Translations under genes and position numbers: made by a program
Origin: Microscilla marina ATCC 23134
Lineage (GTDB): Bacteria > Bacteroidota > Bacteroidia > Cytophagales > Microscillaceae
Assembly: GCF_000169175.1 (NCBI RefSeq)
Contig: NZ_AAWS01000020.1
Span: 62,001 to 126,000 of the forward strand
DNA length: 64,000 nt
Reading direction: 5' to 3'
Part shown: positions 32,987 to 42,297 of the stretch, piece by piece
Position numbering within the stretch: position 1 is the stretch's first letter
How the letters are laid out: every line of letters begins with the position of its first letter
The notes under the pieces: model-generated
What the model saw: the letters and a program-made list of their open reading frames with translations, nothing else
Told to the model about the DNA's origin: nothing
Database searches by the model: none

Positions 32987-33817
32987 CTACACTTTGCTAA
33001 AATGCAGAATTCCCCAGTTGAGGTGTTTATTTTTGCCTGCTTCAATCCAGTGTTCTAAATTATTTTTCATTTGGTCAATGTATGTTTTATTTGAAGCCTC
33101 TATGATAGACTCATAAGACCGGTTGAGTTCTGCCAATACCTTGGTATAATGCGTAATGAGTTGTTCGGGCATTTCTATTACCTGCTTTTCTTTCAGGTTA
33201 TTTTCTTTGGCAAGTGCCCGATACAGTTTTACTGAACCCAACGCCTCTAGGTAAACCCTGGCTAATACATTATCCAGCACACCTTCCGGGCAGTCATCGC
33301 TTTGCATGGGGTCAGTAAAAATAAACTCACCACCTGACTTGAGTACCCTTTGTACTTCGGCAAATACCTGAGGTTTATTACCACTATGCAAAATGGCATC
33401 TTCTGACCATACCACATCAAATGTAGCATCATTGAAAGGCAGCTCCTCAAAATTACCTTCTTGTACAGTAATCAGATGAGACAATTTTTCCTCTTCATTT
33501 TTGGAACGGTTTCGCTCGTTTTCTACCTGGCTTAAATTTAAACAGGTAACCTTACATCCATATTTTCTTACAAGTTGTCGGGCAGCCCCACCATACCCAG
33601 AGCCTATGTCCAGAATATGAGTGTTTGGCGTGATGTCCAGCATTTGCCCCATGGTGCCCACTGTGGTTTTACTGGCGGCAAAAATAGAGGTATTGTTGAG
33701 GTTGTAAATACCTACGTGAATATCTTCGCCACCCCATATTTTATAATAAAACTGATCGGCTTCGTGACTGTCATAATATTCTTGAGTGGCTTTTACAAGA
33801 TTGCTGCTTTCTGTCAT
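32987..33817 (-). CDS. Sarcosine/dimethylglycine N-methyltransferase (glycine betaine synthesis)
   Basis: A 276-residue SAM-dependent methyltransferase. The N-terminal segment YYDSHEADQFYYKIWGGEDI then HVGIYNL is diagnostic of sarcosine/dimethylglycine methyltransferases, which carry out the last two methylations from sarcosine to glycine betaine. SAM-binding motif ILDIGSGYGGAARQLVRKYG lies near residue 69, and FDVVWSEDAILH with GEFIFTDPM follow. Glycine betaine is an osmoprotectant, fitting a marine habitat. Its partner, the glycine/sarcosine methyltransferase, is present only as a truncated fragment directly upstream, so this organism may depend on imported sarcosine/dimethylglycine or on a copy elsewhere. 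Confidence 0.88.
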   Translation of the reverse strand: MTESSNLVKATQEYYDSHEADQFYYKIWGGEDIHVGIYNLNNTSIFAASKTTVGTMGQMLDITPNTHILDIGSGYGGAARQLVRKYGCKVTCLNLSQVENERNRSKNEEEKLSHLITVQEGNFEELPFNDATFDVVWSEDAILHSGNKPQVFAEVQRVLKSGGEFIFTDPMQSDDCPEGVLDNVLARVYLEALGSVKLYRALAKENNLKEKQVIEMPEQLITHYTKVLAELNRSYESIIEASNKTYIDQMKNNLEHWIEAGKNKHLNWGILHFSKV

Positions 33818-33826
33818 GATGTATAA

Positions 33827-34003
33827 TTATTTATTGTCTTCTATATAAGTTTTTTCGGCAATGTGAATCAAAAAATCTGCCTCTTTGTGTTTGTGTTTTT
33901 CCGTAAAATCGCCGTAAGTGATTACCTGTTGAAATCCTACTTTTTTCATTAGGCAGGTAGCATAGGCTTTTCGCAGGGGAACATATTCATATGAAATACC
34001 GAG
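33827..34003 (-). pseudogene. 3' remnant of glycine/sarcosine N-methyltransferase
   Basis: The minus strand encodes ISYEYVPLRKAYATCLMKKV, then GFQQVITYGDFTEKHKHKEA and DFLIHIAEKTYIEDNK before a stop 10 bp upstream of the dimethylglycine methyltransferase start. This matches the extreme C-terminus of glycine/sarcosine methyltransferases, the usual operon partner. An in-frame TAA at 34004-34006 and a MITE-like element beginning at 34023 replace the other four fifths of the gene. It is dead. Confidence 0.82.
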
Positions 34004-34022
34004 TTATCGGAAAATTTGTATC

Positions 34023-34186
34023 TAAGGAATGGACAAAAAATAACTTTTCAGTTTAGAGGAAGTCTTTCCACCTAATGCTTTGTTACTTTTTTTAGCCGTA
34101 GCTATGGCTACGCCTGCAAAAAGTGCCGCGCCTTAGAAGAAAACCTCTCCCCCGAAATCGGTAACTTATTTTTTCACCATTCCTAA
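34023..34186. mobile_element. MITE-like element B, copy 1
   Basis: About 164 bp with imperfect terminal inverted repeats of about 24 bp (left TAAGGAATGGACAAAAAATA; right, inverted, TTAGGAATGGTGAAAAAATA). The centre holds a hairpin TAGCCGTAGC TATGGCTACG. A second copy of the same size is at 39396-39560. It sits at the break point of the truncated glycine/sarcosine methyltransferase gene, so insertion or later deletion here may explain the loss. The stretch 34187-34551 shows only a short minus-strand fragment (LAVGFDSSHTYYYAGNN) of unknown origin. Confidence 0.78.
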
Positions 34187-34551
34187 ACCTCGCTAATCTT
34201 TCGTCAACATGCTCAGATGCTGCTTTTACATTGTTGCCAGCATAATAATAAGTATGAGAACTGTCAAAGCCTACTGCCAAGTTTTGATGATTTTCTTATA
34301 AGGCTCTAACAAATTTATAAAATACTTTCTATACAAACTAATTAGACATGAAATAACCTCTTTATTTATGTTAGTTAACTATTTGATAAATAGGTAATTA
34401 TATTTAAAGTTGATTGTCAGTCATTGTCAGAGAGGGGTTGTGTCTTACTGAACCTACCAAAGCCGCCAGGCATAAAATACCAAAATATCAAGCCTTCCAC
34501 AGACCTGAGATTTTGAGTAAAATAACAGCATTTGAGCAAGTAGTTATTTGA

Positions 34552-35010
34552 CTAACCCCAATTGAGCATTGCCCCCAAATTATTCACCGCAGTTTGGTAG
34601 TTGGCAACACTCAGGCTTTGCTCGTTACTTGGGTACAAAAACCTTAAGGGCAACTGATCATTGTTTACATTAGAGGCGGCTGGAGACATAAACGGGATAC
34701 AATTGAAGCTTGCTCCGCTTTCTATATACCAGCGGCGTACCTCAGGGTAGAGTTGTAGCCCAGGAAAAACAGCGCCCACCATTTTTGTCGCCAAATGTCG
34801 ATGGGTTGTGTATAGGGTACCCCTGAATTGGTATAAAAATCGTTCAAACTTGTCCAGTCAAAAATAGCGTAATTTTACCGAGTGATTGGCCATAGAATCT
34901 TCAATATCATTAGGGTAATGGGTAGCCGGAGCGTTGGCTATCCAACCTTTGGTGGCAGCTCTGGAAAGTAAGGTTTGAGGTGTTGCCAGCAGTTGCTGTC
35001 CAATACGCAA
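34552..35010 (-). pseudogene. Decayed SusD/RagB-like lipoprotein gene, C-terminal part
   Basis: Three frames must be joined to read it: LLSRAATKGWIANAPATHYP then NDIEDSMANHSVKLRYF, next TNSGVPYTQPIDIWRQKWW, and finally FPGLQLYPEVRRWYIESGA and LPLRFLYPSNEQSLSVANYQ. The order (RAE/RAA-KGWI, QKW-A, E-RR, R-YP--EQ--N) is that of SusD/RagB-like outer-membrane nutrient-binding proteins. At least two frameshifts, and loss of the N-terminal half, make it non-functional. No SusC partner is nearby. Confidence 0.82.
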
Positions 35011-35207
35011 CACCTTTTCGTCTTCCTAAGAATCCATTGGCTGCTTTCCCAGGCAAATCAAAGAAAGGAGAGGTGAGGGGCCTTGCAAATAGAAAAATCA
35101 TAAACAAAAATAAGGGAAGCACTCAGAAAAATGTGGGGAGAGTTTTTACCCCGCTGATAGTCAGCGTTGATTTTTTTAACACAGATCAATGAACACTTCC
35201 TGCCATT

Positions 35208-36029
35208 TTAAAGGCTCCCAAACTTAAAGCTAAGCCCTAGCCCAATGCCCCAAATGCTTACGGTATAATACTCGGCATAAGAGCCGCTAAAACCGAAATA
35301 AATTTTGGTGTTTGGGTTGTCTACCAAGGCATACTTAACCTGCGCGTTGACCTCCCAACGAGGCGAGCCCACTGTAGAGTTACGGGCAATGACATAACGA
35401 AACTCCGTTCCTAACTTCATCCTTGTCGGAAAAGCATCAAAGCCAGCTGTAAGTTCGCTAAAAGTAGGGTTGGGACTGTTTGAGTCTTGTTCGTGGTAGA
35501 GTCCCCAGCCAATCCGAAAATCGTAGGCTGGATCCATGATAGGGTTGATTTGTAGCAGCTGTATTTCGTGGGTAGGAAAGCTGGTGCGGTTGCCTAGCAC
35601 AGTTTCGGTAAGGTAAGTATACCTATAGTCAAACGATAAAAAGCCTACCCTAAATCGGGCCCTGGGGCGATAAAGGCTTTCTGTACTGGGAACAAAAGTA
35701 GCGTCTCCTCCAATTTCAAAGCTGATAGGCACATAAGTACCACCAGTTTCAGCGTTTCGCCGAGCAAACGAGTTAGCCAATATTTCGTTGATAAAAGAAG
35801 AACAAACCGTAGAACCAATACTACTACACATACTACCTAGTGCATCTCCGGCACAACCCGTCCCAGCATCTCCACAACCTCCTCCACTGCTACCCGAGCT
35901 GGAACGATTGCTTCGGTTACCGCTTTTTTCTGACTTGTCTTTTATTTTCCCAATTTTTTGTGCTTGAGCATCCAGTTGAGTCCCAGCTACTAAAAGCGAA
36001 ATAAATAGAAGTATAGTTTTTTTTATCAT
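35208..36029 (-). CDS. Secreted, probably outer-membrane beta-barrel protein
   Basis: A 273-residue protein of unknown function. It has a signal peptide (MIKKTILLFISLLVAGTQL, cleavage near DAQAQ), then a Ser/Gly/Arg-rich and Cys-rich linker (about residues 28-75, with six cysteines in GGGCGDAGTGCAGDALGSMC and following). The rest alternates polar and aromatic residues in beta strands (RARFRVGFLSFDYRYTYL, RWEVNAQVKYALVDN) and ends IGLGLSFKFGSL, a typical barrel-closing strand. No named family recognised. Confidence 0.7.
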   Translation of the reverse strand: MIKKTILLFISLLVAGTQLDAQAQKIGKIKDKSEKSGNRSNRSSSGSSGGGCGDAGTGCAGDALGSMCSSIGSTVCSSFINEILANSFARRNAETGGTYVPISFEIGGDATFVPSTESLYRPRARFRVGFLSFDYRYTYLTETVLGNRTSFPTHEIQLLQINPIMDPAYDFRIGWGLYHEQDSNSPNPTFSELTAGFDAFPTRMKLGTEFRYVIARNSTVGSPRWEVNAQVKYALVDNPNTKIYFGFSGSYAEYYTVSIWGIGLGLSFKFGSL

Positions 36030-36347
36030 GAGTCGATATATTTATATCCTTATAGATTTGTAACGTATCAAGCAGGAAAATCAATTCAATATTTTGTGAT
36101 CAATTTGCTCATCAACACCTTTCCTGAAAAACATTTCTTTACAATCACCAGATAAGGGTACCAAAGTTAAATTAGAGACTCTGTTACCCAAAGAATCCCT
36201 TATTTTTTCTTAAAAAAAACTATAACAATTTCAAAACGAAGTCCTTGATTAAACACAGGCACTCAATAAAAGGCTTGGCACCTTGAGGGTGAGTAATTAG
36301 CAAACAAACCAGTACCTTAAACATTAAATAAATGTAGAGAGAGTTAA
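36030..36347. other. Intergenic region, no gene recognised
   Basis: The stretch between the barrel-protein start and the pruA terminator is AT-rich. It should contain the promoter of the barrel-protein gene; no other feature is visible. Confidence 0.4.
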
Positions 36348-36382
36348 ATAAAAAAACACTGATCAAATCAATGACCAGTGTT
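36348..36382 (-). terminator. Rho-independent terminator downstream of pruA
   Basis: On the minus strand AACACTGGTC pairs with GATCAGTGTT (one G-T pair) and is followed by a T run. It lies about 140 bp past the pruA stop. Confidence 0.8.
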
Positions 36383-36520
36383 AGAATTGTTAATGAGGGT
36401 TATTATAAGTACCAAGGCAGCATTAAACATACCTAATGAGTAGGTGTAACTACCTTATGATGAGCAAGTTACTCTTACTTGCTGTTACTTGAAATCCTCA
36501 ATTGCCGCACATTGGACATA

Positions 36521-38158
36521 CTAAGACTCTTGTAAGAAAGGGTATTTGTAGTCTGTAGGAGGCAATAAGTTTTCTTTTACAGTACGAGGCGACACCCAGC
36601 GCAACAGGTTAACCATTGCTCCGGCTTTGTCATTGGTACCAGAGGCACGTCCACCCCCAAAAGGTTGTTGCCCTACTACTGCACCTGTGGGCTTGTCGTT
36701 AATGTAGAAGTTACCTGCCGCTTGGTGCAAGCGTTTGGTAGCAAGCTCTGCCGCATAACGGTCTTTAGAGAAGATAGCGCCAGTCAGGGCATAAGGTGAA
36801 GTTTCGTCTACCAACTTGAGCGTTTCTTCAAACTTCTCAGGGTCATACACATGAATAGTCAATACAGGGCCAAAAATTTCTTCGCACATGGTACGGTATT
36901 TAGGGTCATCGGCTCTCAACACAGTAGGCTCAATAAAATAACCCGTAGACTTGTCGTGGTTACCTCCTGCAATCAACTCTACTCCCGCATCTTGTTTGGC
37001 TTGGTCTATATAGCCCGCAATTTTATCAAAAGCTTTTTCATCTATCACAGCGTTGATAAAGTTGGTGAAGTCCTCAGTACCCCCCATTTTTATCTCGGCA
37101 AGGTCAGCTTGCATGTATTTTTTTACATCCTCCCAGATATTGGCAGGAATGTAGGCGCGTGATGCTGCCGAACACTTTTGTCCTTGAAACTCAAAAGCAC
37201 CTCTTACCAAACCAGTAGCTACCTCTTGGGCGTTTGCCGATTTGTGAGCTACCACAAAATCTTTACCTCCTGTTTCGCCCACAATGCGGGGGTAAGCTTT
37301 GTATTTGGCTATATTTTCACCAATTGTTTTCCACAAGTGTTGGAAAACCCCCGTACTTCCGGTAAAGTGTAGTCCGGCAAAATCGGCGTGGTTAAATACC
37401 ACATCACCTGCTTCAGGTCCGTCTACATAAATAAGGTTGATCACTCCGTCAGGCAAACCAGCTTCTCTAAACACTTCCATAATTACATTGGCAGCGTAAA
37501 TTTGAGTTTCAGAAGGTTTCCACACTACGGTGTTACCCATCATAGCCGGAGCTGCTGGCAGGTTGCCGGCAATTGCCGTAAAGTTAAACGGAGTAATGGC
37601 AAATATAAACCCTTCCAGCGGACGTTGCTCAGTACGGTTCCAGGTGTTAGGACTACCTGGCACTATAGGCTGTTGATTGTAAATCTCGCCCATATAATGT
37701 ACATTAAACCTAAGGAAGTCTATAAACTCACAAGCAGCATCTATTTCTGCCTGGTAAGCATTCTTTGACTGTCCAAGCATAGTAGCTGCATTGATCTTGG
37801 CACGGTAAGGACCTGCAATCAAATCAGCTGCTTTTAAAAAAATAGCCGCACGATGTTCCCAGGCTAAGTTTTCCCAATTTGCCTTTGCGTCCAAAGCCGC
37901 TTGAACAGCCTTCTCTGCATGGCTACGGTCTCCATAGTTAAAGTGCCCCAATACGTGTTGGTGATCATGAGGAGGAGATAGCTTCTTTTTGACATCGGTA
38001 CGAACCAACTCGTTGCCAATGTACATAGGTACGTCAACTTCTTGAGAGCGCAATTCTGCAATGGCAGCCTTGATTGCTGCTTTTTCGGGTGAACCGGGAG
38101 CATAAGACAGTACTGGCTCGTTGGTTGGATAGGGTATACTGAAAAATCCTTTTGACAT
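36521..38158 (-). CDS. pruA: L-glutamate gamma-semialdehyde (pyrroline-5-carboxylate) dehydrogenase
   Basis: A full-length aldehyde dehydrogenase of 545 residues oxidising glutamate semialdehyde to glutamate with NAD, the second step of proline catabolism. Signatures: FIFAITPFNFTAIAGNLPAA, VVWKPSETQIYAANVIMEVF, FTGSTGVFQHLW, the glutamate in RIVGETGGKDFVV, the catalytic cysteine in FEFQGQKCSAASR, and EEIFGPVLTIHVYD. It is the stand-alone PruA type, without a proline dehydrogenase domain. I chose the ATG at 38158 (MSKGFFSIPYPTNEPV), which gives the usual N-terminus, over an upstream in-frame one at 38191. It has its own terminator. Confidence 0.97.
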   Translation of the reverse strand: MSKGFFSIPYPTNEPVLSYAPGSPEKAAIKAAIAELRSQEVDVPMYIGNELVRTDVKKKLSPPHDHQHVLGHFNYGDRSHAEKAVQAALDAKANWENLAWEHRAAIFLKAADLIAGPYRAKINAATMLGQSKNAYQAEIDAACEFIDFLRFNVHYMGEIYNQQPIVPGSPNTWNRTEQRPLEGFIFAITPFNFTAIAGNLPAAPAMMGNTVVWKPSETQIYAANVIMEVFREAGLPDGVINLIYVDGPEAGDVVFNHADFAGLHFTGSTGVFQHLWKTIGENIAKYKAYPRIVGETGGKDFVVAHKSANAQEVATGLVRGAFEFQGQKCSAASRAYIPANIWEDVKKYMQADLAEIKMGGTEDFTNFINAVIDEKAFDKIAGYIDQAKQDAGVELIAGGNHDKSTGYFIEPTVLRADDPKYRTMCEEIFGPVLTIHVYDPEKFEETLKLVDETSPYALTGAIFSKDRYAAELATKRLHQAAGNFYINDKPTGAVVGQQPFGGGRASGTNDKAGAMVNLLRWVSPRTVKENLLPPTDYKYPFLQES

Positions 38159-38712
38159 ACTATTATTTAAATAAATGTTAAAATAATACAAATAAAGACC
38201 TTCTGAAGTAAAGCCATTGATTTTAAAATTGAAGAAAATGCAACTTATTTTATCTGTATCAAGTTAGTATTGTAAAATATTATTTGGTTTAACAGGGATC
38301 AAGCTTACATATACACCTCTCAAGCCCAATAAAATTATAGAACCAAACCTGTACGGCGAATTCAATAGGTCAGATTTTGAGATACGAAAATGATCTTATA
38401 AATTGTAAGGCGCAACCTTTATGAGAAAAAAAACAGATTTTTGGATAAAATTGTATCGTACATAAAAGCAAGCCAAATTCTGTGCAACTAAAACATCATA
38501 AAGACGGTAAGAGTATTATAATGAAGCTTAGTTTCTTCGTAGGTTCACAATGCCAAAATAAACGACTGACTTTTTTAAAAAACAGCTAATTATTTAGGTG
38601 TTGTCACCAAACAATCAAAAATTTTTAAACTACCCCCTTGTTTTGTTTGTCAAGAAGGCATACAAAACACCCAACTTATTAGATAAACTGGTAAAATCTT
38701 AAAATATATAAT
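38159..38712. other. Long divergent intergenic region
   Basis: 554 bp between divergent pruA and the VWA gene, strongly AT-rich. It should carry the promoters of pruA and of the VWA/phosphatase/kinase island. No RNA, repeat or gene is evident. Confidence 0.4.
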
Positions 38713-39387
38713 ATGGCAGCTAACGATTTTTTAGCCGAAACTCCGGAAAATTTTGAGCAGAAATGTTTGTGTATACTTGTATTGGATGTATCTGGATCAA
38801 TGATAGGTAATCCCATCCAACAACTAAACGAAGGGCTGCAACGATTTAAACAACAAGTGATGAACGATGAAATAGCCTCTCAACGACTTGAAATATGCAT
38901 TATCACATTTTCAGGGCGGGTGGCTTGTATTCAAGAACCTTCATTGATTCATAACTTTGAAATGCCCACACTCAAAGCTGGAGGTTCTACTGCACTGGTA
39001 GATGGTTTGCGCCGTGCAATACTAAAAGTAACCACGCGAAAAAACTGGTACAAGCAAACGGGACAACCTTATTACCGTCCGTTTGTAATTATGATTACAG
39101 ATGGCGAGCCTGATGCCGATCAGGATGTAAAAGGTGTATCACAAGATATTGACATAAGAGTTGACAATAAAGAATTTTTATTTTTCCCAATTGGAGTACA
39201 AGATGCCAACATGGACGTATTGAGACAGTTGTCGCACCGCAGTACTCCCCCAATGATGTTACGAGGCCTAAACTTTAATGAGTTTTTCCAGTGGTTGAGC
39301 AACAGTGTGAGTGTGATCACTAAATCGAAAGAAGGAGACAAGGTAAACCTTCCGGATACATCAGGTTGGGGACAAATTGCTATCTAA
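38713..39387 (+). CDS. TerY/YegL-like VWA-domain protein
   Basis: A 224-residue single von Willebrand factor A domain. The metal site (MIDAS) is intact: DVSGSM with Asp25, Ser27 and Ser29, the Thr in GGSTALVDGLRRAI, and Asp in FVIMITDGEPDAD. The segment ILVLDVSGSMIGNPIQQLNE is characteristic of the TerY/YegL group. In the known TerY-P triad (E. coli YegL-YegK-YegI), such a VWA protein is encoded with a PP2C phosphatase and an unusual kinase; here both partner types follow downstream on the same strand. No signal peptide, so cytosolic. Confidence 0.9.
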   Translation: MAANDFLAETPENFEQKCLCILVLDVSGSMIGNPIQQLNEGLQRFKQQVMNDEIASQRLEICIITFSGRVACIQEPSLIHNFEMPTLKAGGSTALVDGLRRAILKVTTRKNWYKQTGQPYYRPFVIMITDGEPDADQDVKGVSQDIDIRVDNKEFLFFPIGVQDANMDVLRQLSHRSTPPMMLRGLNFNEFFQWLSNSVSVITKSKEGDKVNLPDTSGWGQIAI

Positions 39388-39395
39388 ATTATTCA

Positions 39396-39560
39396 TAAGG
39401 AATGGTGAGAAATTAAATTACCATTCTTGAGGTAGAGGTTTTGTTTTGAGACGAGGCTATTTTTTGCGCCCATAGCAGCGCTACGGGCAATAAAAATAAC
39501 GAAGTATGAAGGCGAAAAATCACCTCTCAGAGTGTAAATTTATTTTTGAACAATTCCTAA
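39396..39560. mobile_element. MITE-like element B, copy 2
   Basis: 165 bp immediately after the VWA stop codon, with imperfect terminal inverted repeats (left TAAGGAATGGTGAGAAATTA; right, inverted, TTAGGAATTGTTCAAAAATA) and a central GCAGCGCTACGGGC hairpin region. It matches the size and ends of 34023-34186. The following 160 bp to 39722 carry no gene. Confidence 0.75.
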
Positions 39561-39722
39561 GCACTGTAGCATAAAAATATTGGCTTCCGGAGGTAAACTT
39601 CGGAAGCTTATTTATATCTGTTAAAATAAAAACTTGCTAAAATCGCACAAAAGTATTTGGCGAGCTTGCCGGGCACAAGTATTCATACACCTCACAAAAT
39701 CTTCCATTTCTTAGTTTAAAAT

Positions 39723-41393
39723 ATGCAGAGGCATTTGTATTATATTTCAGGTGTGCAAATTTCCCGTTTCACTCATTATGTTTTTTATTACATAGTGATG
39801 TTAGGATGGGGTAATTGGACAAGTGTGCAAGCCCAAAATACCTATCGTTGTACTTTAAAAGTATACCCTAAGTCGCAGCAAAAAACGGCAAATAGTGCCA
39901 CAAAAAATAAATGGACTATTTTTGTTGAACAATATAATGATACACAATGTATCGGGCTTTTGGGTAAACAAAAACTAAGTAATCAAACAAGTCGGCATTT
40001 CAAAGACTTAGTATTCAATGCTGCCTCTCAACACGTCATTCATCTCCGTTTTTCTTCTTCTCAAAGCCCATTTATAGAACAGCACCATACTTTTAGTATT
40101 GCCGATGATTCGTTGGATACCCAACAAACTCAAACCATTCGGTTAGACGCATACACCACCATAACTATGGTACTGCACCAACATTTGCTCACCCCTGCAC
40201 AAACTGGAGTACCAAGGCTATGGGTAACCACTTATAATAAAGAAAATATTCAGGGTGTATCAGGAGTAAAGGTGTTAGTAAAATACCTATTGCCACCAGG
40301 CATAAACCAAGGCAAAGGGTATATAAAAGCATTGATGCAAAAACGTCGCCCACAGCCATTGTTAATTTACAGAATAGCGCAGGGAAAGTTAGTAAATGAC
40401 CTGATGCTTAACTTTACTTCTGATACCTTAAACCTTGCCTTATTTATTCCTTACCACGAGTTGCCCTATTGGAAACCAAATATTGGTTTTCAGTTGGTAC
40501 ATGTAGCAGAGGCGTGTTTGCTTACAAGTTTTTGGGTAAAAACAAAATACAGACGCGAAGATGGCTATGATTTAAAAGGGCATGTATCACTGTTGCCTGT
40601 GCGTAAATATAGCGCAAGTGGTATATCGTTTGGAGTAAATTTTCAAGTACCTTCATTTTATACCAAAAACTTAAGGCATAACTTTTTGAGACTGCAACTT
40701 TTGGGAAAAGTAAACAATTTACAAAGGGTATGGGGGCATCAGCGGTTTCGGGTGAAGCAATTGGTGGATTGGCAAAACAAGGTATGGCTGCGAGATTCTT
40801 TTTTGCCTTATGCTGCATTGGCAAAATATACAGATAAGTTAGAGGTTCAGTTGGTAGTAGGCGCATTTTTAACTGGACTTAGAAGCACCGTGTTTTATAC
40901 TGGATACCCCCAGCAACAATCAAGCAGGGTAATGTATAAGGAGCAAACCTGCGCTCTTACATTACCCCCCATGCAATACTTAAAAATACGTCCGGTATTT
41001 TTGAAAATGCGTAAAAAAGGCACGATAACGAAATCCTTAAAAACGCGTACTGTACAGTTAACAGTGCGTATTCAAAGGTATAAGCTTTATCAAACAAGGC
41101 GATACATTTACCAAAAAAAACTCCGGTTTGATAAAAACGAAAAAGATACATTGGCACTGGTAAAAAATGATACGTTCACTTTGGAAGTAACCGATAATAG
41201 TTACCCCAAAAAAGTGCTGTTTCAGGCGAGTGTCAGCTGTACTGCTGATATTTTGAGGCGAAAGTTTTGGAAACTGAAAGACAAATATGGTAATTACCTC
41301 AAAATTGCGGTACAGAAGTTAACTACAGGAAAAGACAAATTTTTACATACGAATGGCAAAAAAAAAACAAAAACTCTGGGTGGTCGTAGGTGA
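39723..41393 (+). CDS. Secreted protein of unknown function in the VWA-phosphatase island
   Basis: A 556-residue protein I do not recognise. The N-terminus has a hydrophobic export signal (YVFYYIVMLGWGNWTSVQA, cleavage near QAQ). The body is rich in beta-strand patterns, Lys, Gln and Tyr (YRCTLKVYPKSQQ, TITMVLHQHLL, TVQLTVRIQRYKLYQTRRYI) with no catalytic motif I can name. The end overlaps the PP2C gene by 41 bp in a different frame, showing tight co-expression. It may be the envelope-side component of the signalling island, which is inference from position. Confidence 0.7.
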   Translation: MQRHLYYISGVQISRFTHYVFYYIVMLGWGNWTSVQAQNTYRCTLKVYPKSQQKTANSATKNKWTIFVEQYNDTQCIGLLGKQKLSNQTSRHFKDLVFNAASQHVIHLRFSSSQSPFIEQHHTFSIADDSLDTQQTQTIRLDAYTTITMVLHQHLLTPAQTGVPRLWVTTYNKENIQGVSGVKVLVKYLLPPGINQGKGYIKALMQKRRPQPLLIYRIAQGKLVNDLMLNFTSDTLNLALFIPYHELPYWKPNIGFQLVHVAEACLLTSFWVKTKYRREDGYDLKGHVSLLPVRKYSASGISFGVNFQVPSFYTKNLRHNFLRLQLLGKVNNLQRVWGHQRFRVKQLVDWQNKVWLRDSFLPYAALAKYTDKLEVQLVVGAFLTGLRSTVFYTGYPQQQSSRVMYKEQTCALTLPPMQYLKIRPVFLKMRKKGTITKSLKTRTVQLTVRIQRYKLYQTRRYIYQKKLRFDKNEKDTLALVKNDTFTLEVTDNSYPKKVLFQASVSCTADILRRKFWKLKDKYGNYLKIAVQKLTTGKDKFLHTNGKKKTKTLGGRR

Positions 41394-42219
41394 TTCGGTC
41401 ATGGGGCTAAACCACGTAAAAAATAATATTCCTTGTCAGGACAGCCACTTGTACGAAGAAATGGAGAATGGATGGGGCATTGCAATTGTAGCCGATGGTG
41501 CTGGCTCGGCAGATTATTCTCATCAAGGATCTCAATTTGTAGTAAAAGAAGGGATGAGCTTGTTTAAAAAAATAGTCACCGAAAATAAGTGGACGACAAG
41601 TAAAAAACTGCCCGAACAAGCCAAATGGCATAAGTTGGCAAAAACCAACCTAAAGCAACTCAGGAATATGCTGGCAAAAGAAGCTGAGCAAACCAAAAAA
41701 GAGTTGGGACAGCTGGCCTCTACCATTATGGTAGCTATTTTTTCGCCACTGGGCATTTTGTGTACTCACATAGGCGATGGCAGAGGAGGCTATAGTAACT
41801 CAGAAGGTGAATGGAAACCTTTGTTTACTCCCTGGAAGGGAGAGTATGCCAATGAAACAATTTTTTTGACTTCGGACATTTGGGCAGACAAAGAGGTAGA
41901 CAAGTTTGTAGAAAGCAAGGTAATTAATGAAAAACCATTTGCGTTTACGCTCATGTCTGATGGACTCGAAATGCATTCGTTTGAGTGCAGCGTATGGGAC
42001 GAAAAAGAGGAGAAGTATTATGATCCTAACCGCCCTTATCAAAAGTTTTTCAATCCGGTAGTGAATGGTTTGGTGCAAATGAAGCAAAGCCGTATGACCG
42101 ATGATGAGATCAAGGGCAAATGGAACAAGTTTTTGCGTGAGGGTAACGAAAAGATCAAGAACGAACCCGATGATAAAACAATGATTATTGGAGCTTATTT
42201 TCCAAACGGAACGTCATAA
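41353..42219 (+). CDS. PP2C-type serine/threonine phosphatase (YegK/TerP-like)
   Basis: A 288-residue PP2C-family protein. Metal-site motifs are visible: Asp30 in NNIPCQDSH, Asp48-Gly49 in AIVADGAGSADYS, the GDGRGG turn in GILCTHIGDGRGG, LMSDGLEMH and, near the end, the final Asp in DDKTMIIGAYF. This compact form, with DGAGS-DYSHQGS, is the phosphatase of the TerY-P/YegK group. It should reverse phosphorylation by the YegI-like kinases encoded 1-10 kb downstream. It overlaps the preceding gene by 41 bp and is followed by a terminator. Confidence 0.9.
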   Translation: MAKKKQKLWVVVGDSVMGLNHVKNNIPCQDSHLYEEMENGWGIAIVADGAGSADYSHQGSQFVVKEGMSLFKKIVTENKWTTSKKLPEQAKWHKLAKTNLKQLRNMLAKEAEQTKKELGQLASTIMVAIFSPLGILCTHIGDGRGGYSNSEGEWKPLFTPWKGEYANETIFLTSDIWADKEVDKFVESKVINEKPFAFTLMSDGLEMHSFECSVWDEKEEKYYDPNRPYQKFFNPVVNGLVQMKQSRMTDDEIKGKWNKFLREGNEKIKNEPDDKTMIIGAYFPNGTS

Positions 42220-42243
42220 ATAGGTCTACATTATAAATCACAC

Positions 42244-42283
42244 AAAAAGCCTTGCCTGGTCAGTATCAAGCAAGGCTTTTTTT
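42244..42283 (+). terminator. Rho-independent terminator after the PP2C gene
   Basis: AAAAAGCCTTGC pairs with GCAAGGCTTTTT and ends in a T run. The A tract on the other arm makes it bidirectional, also serving the converging small peptide gene. Confidence 0.88.
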
Positions 42284-42297
42284 AGGCAATGTTGTGC

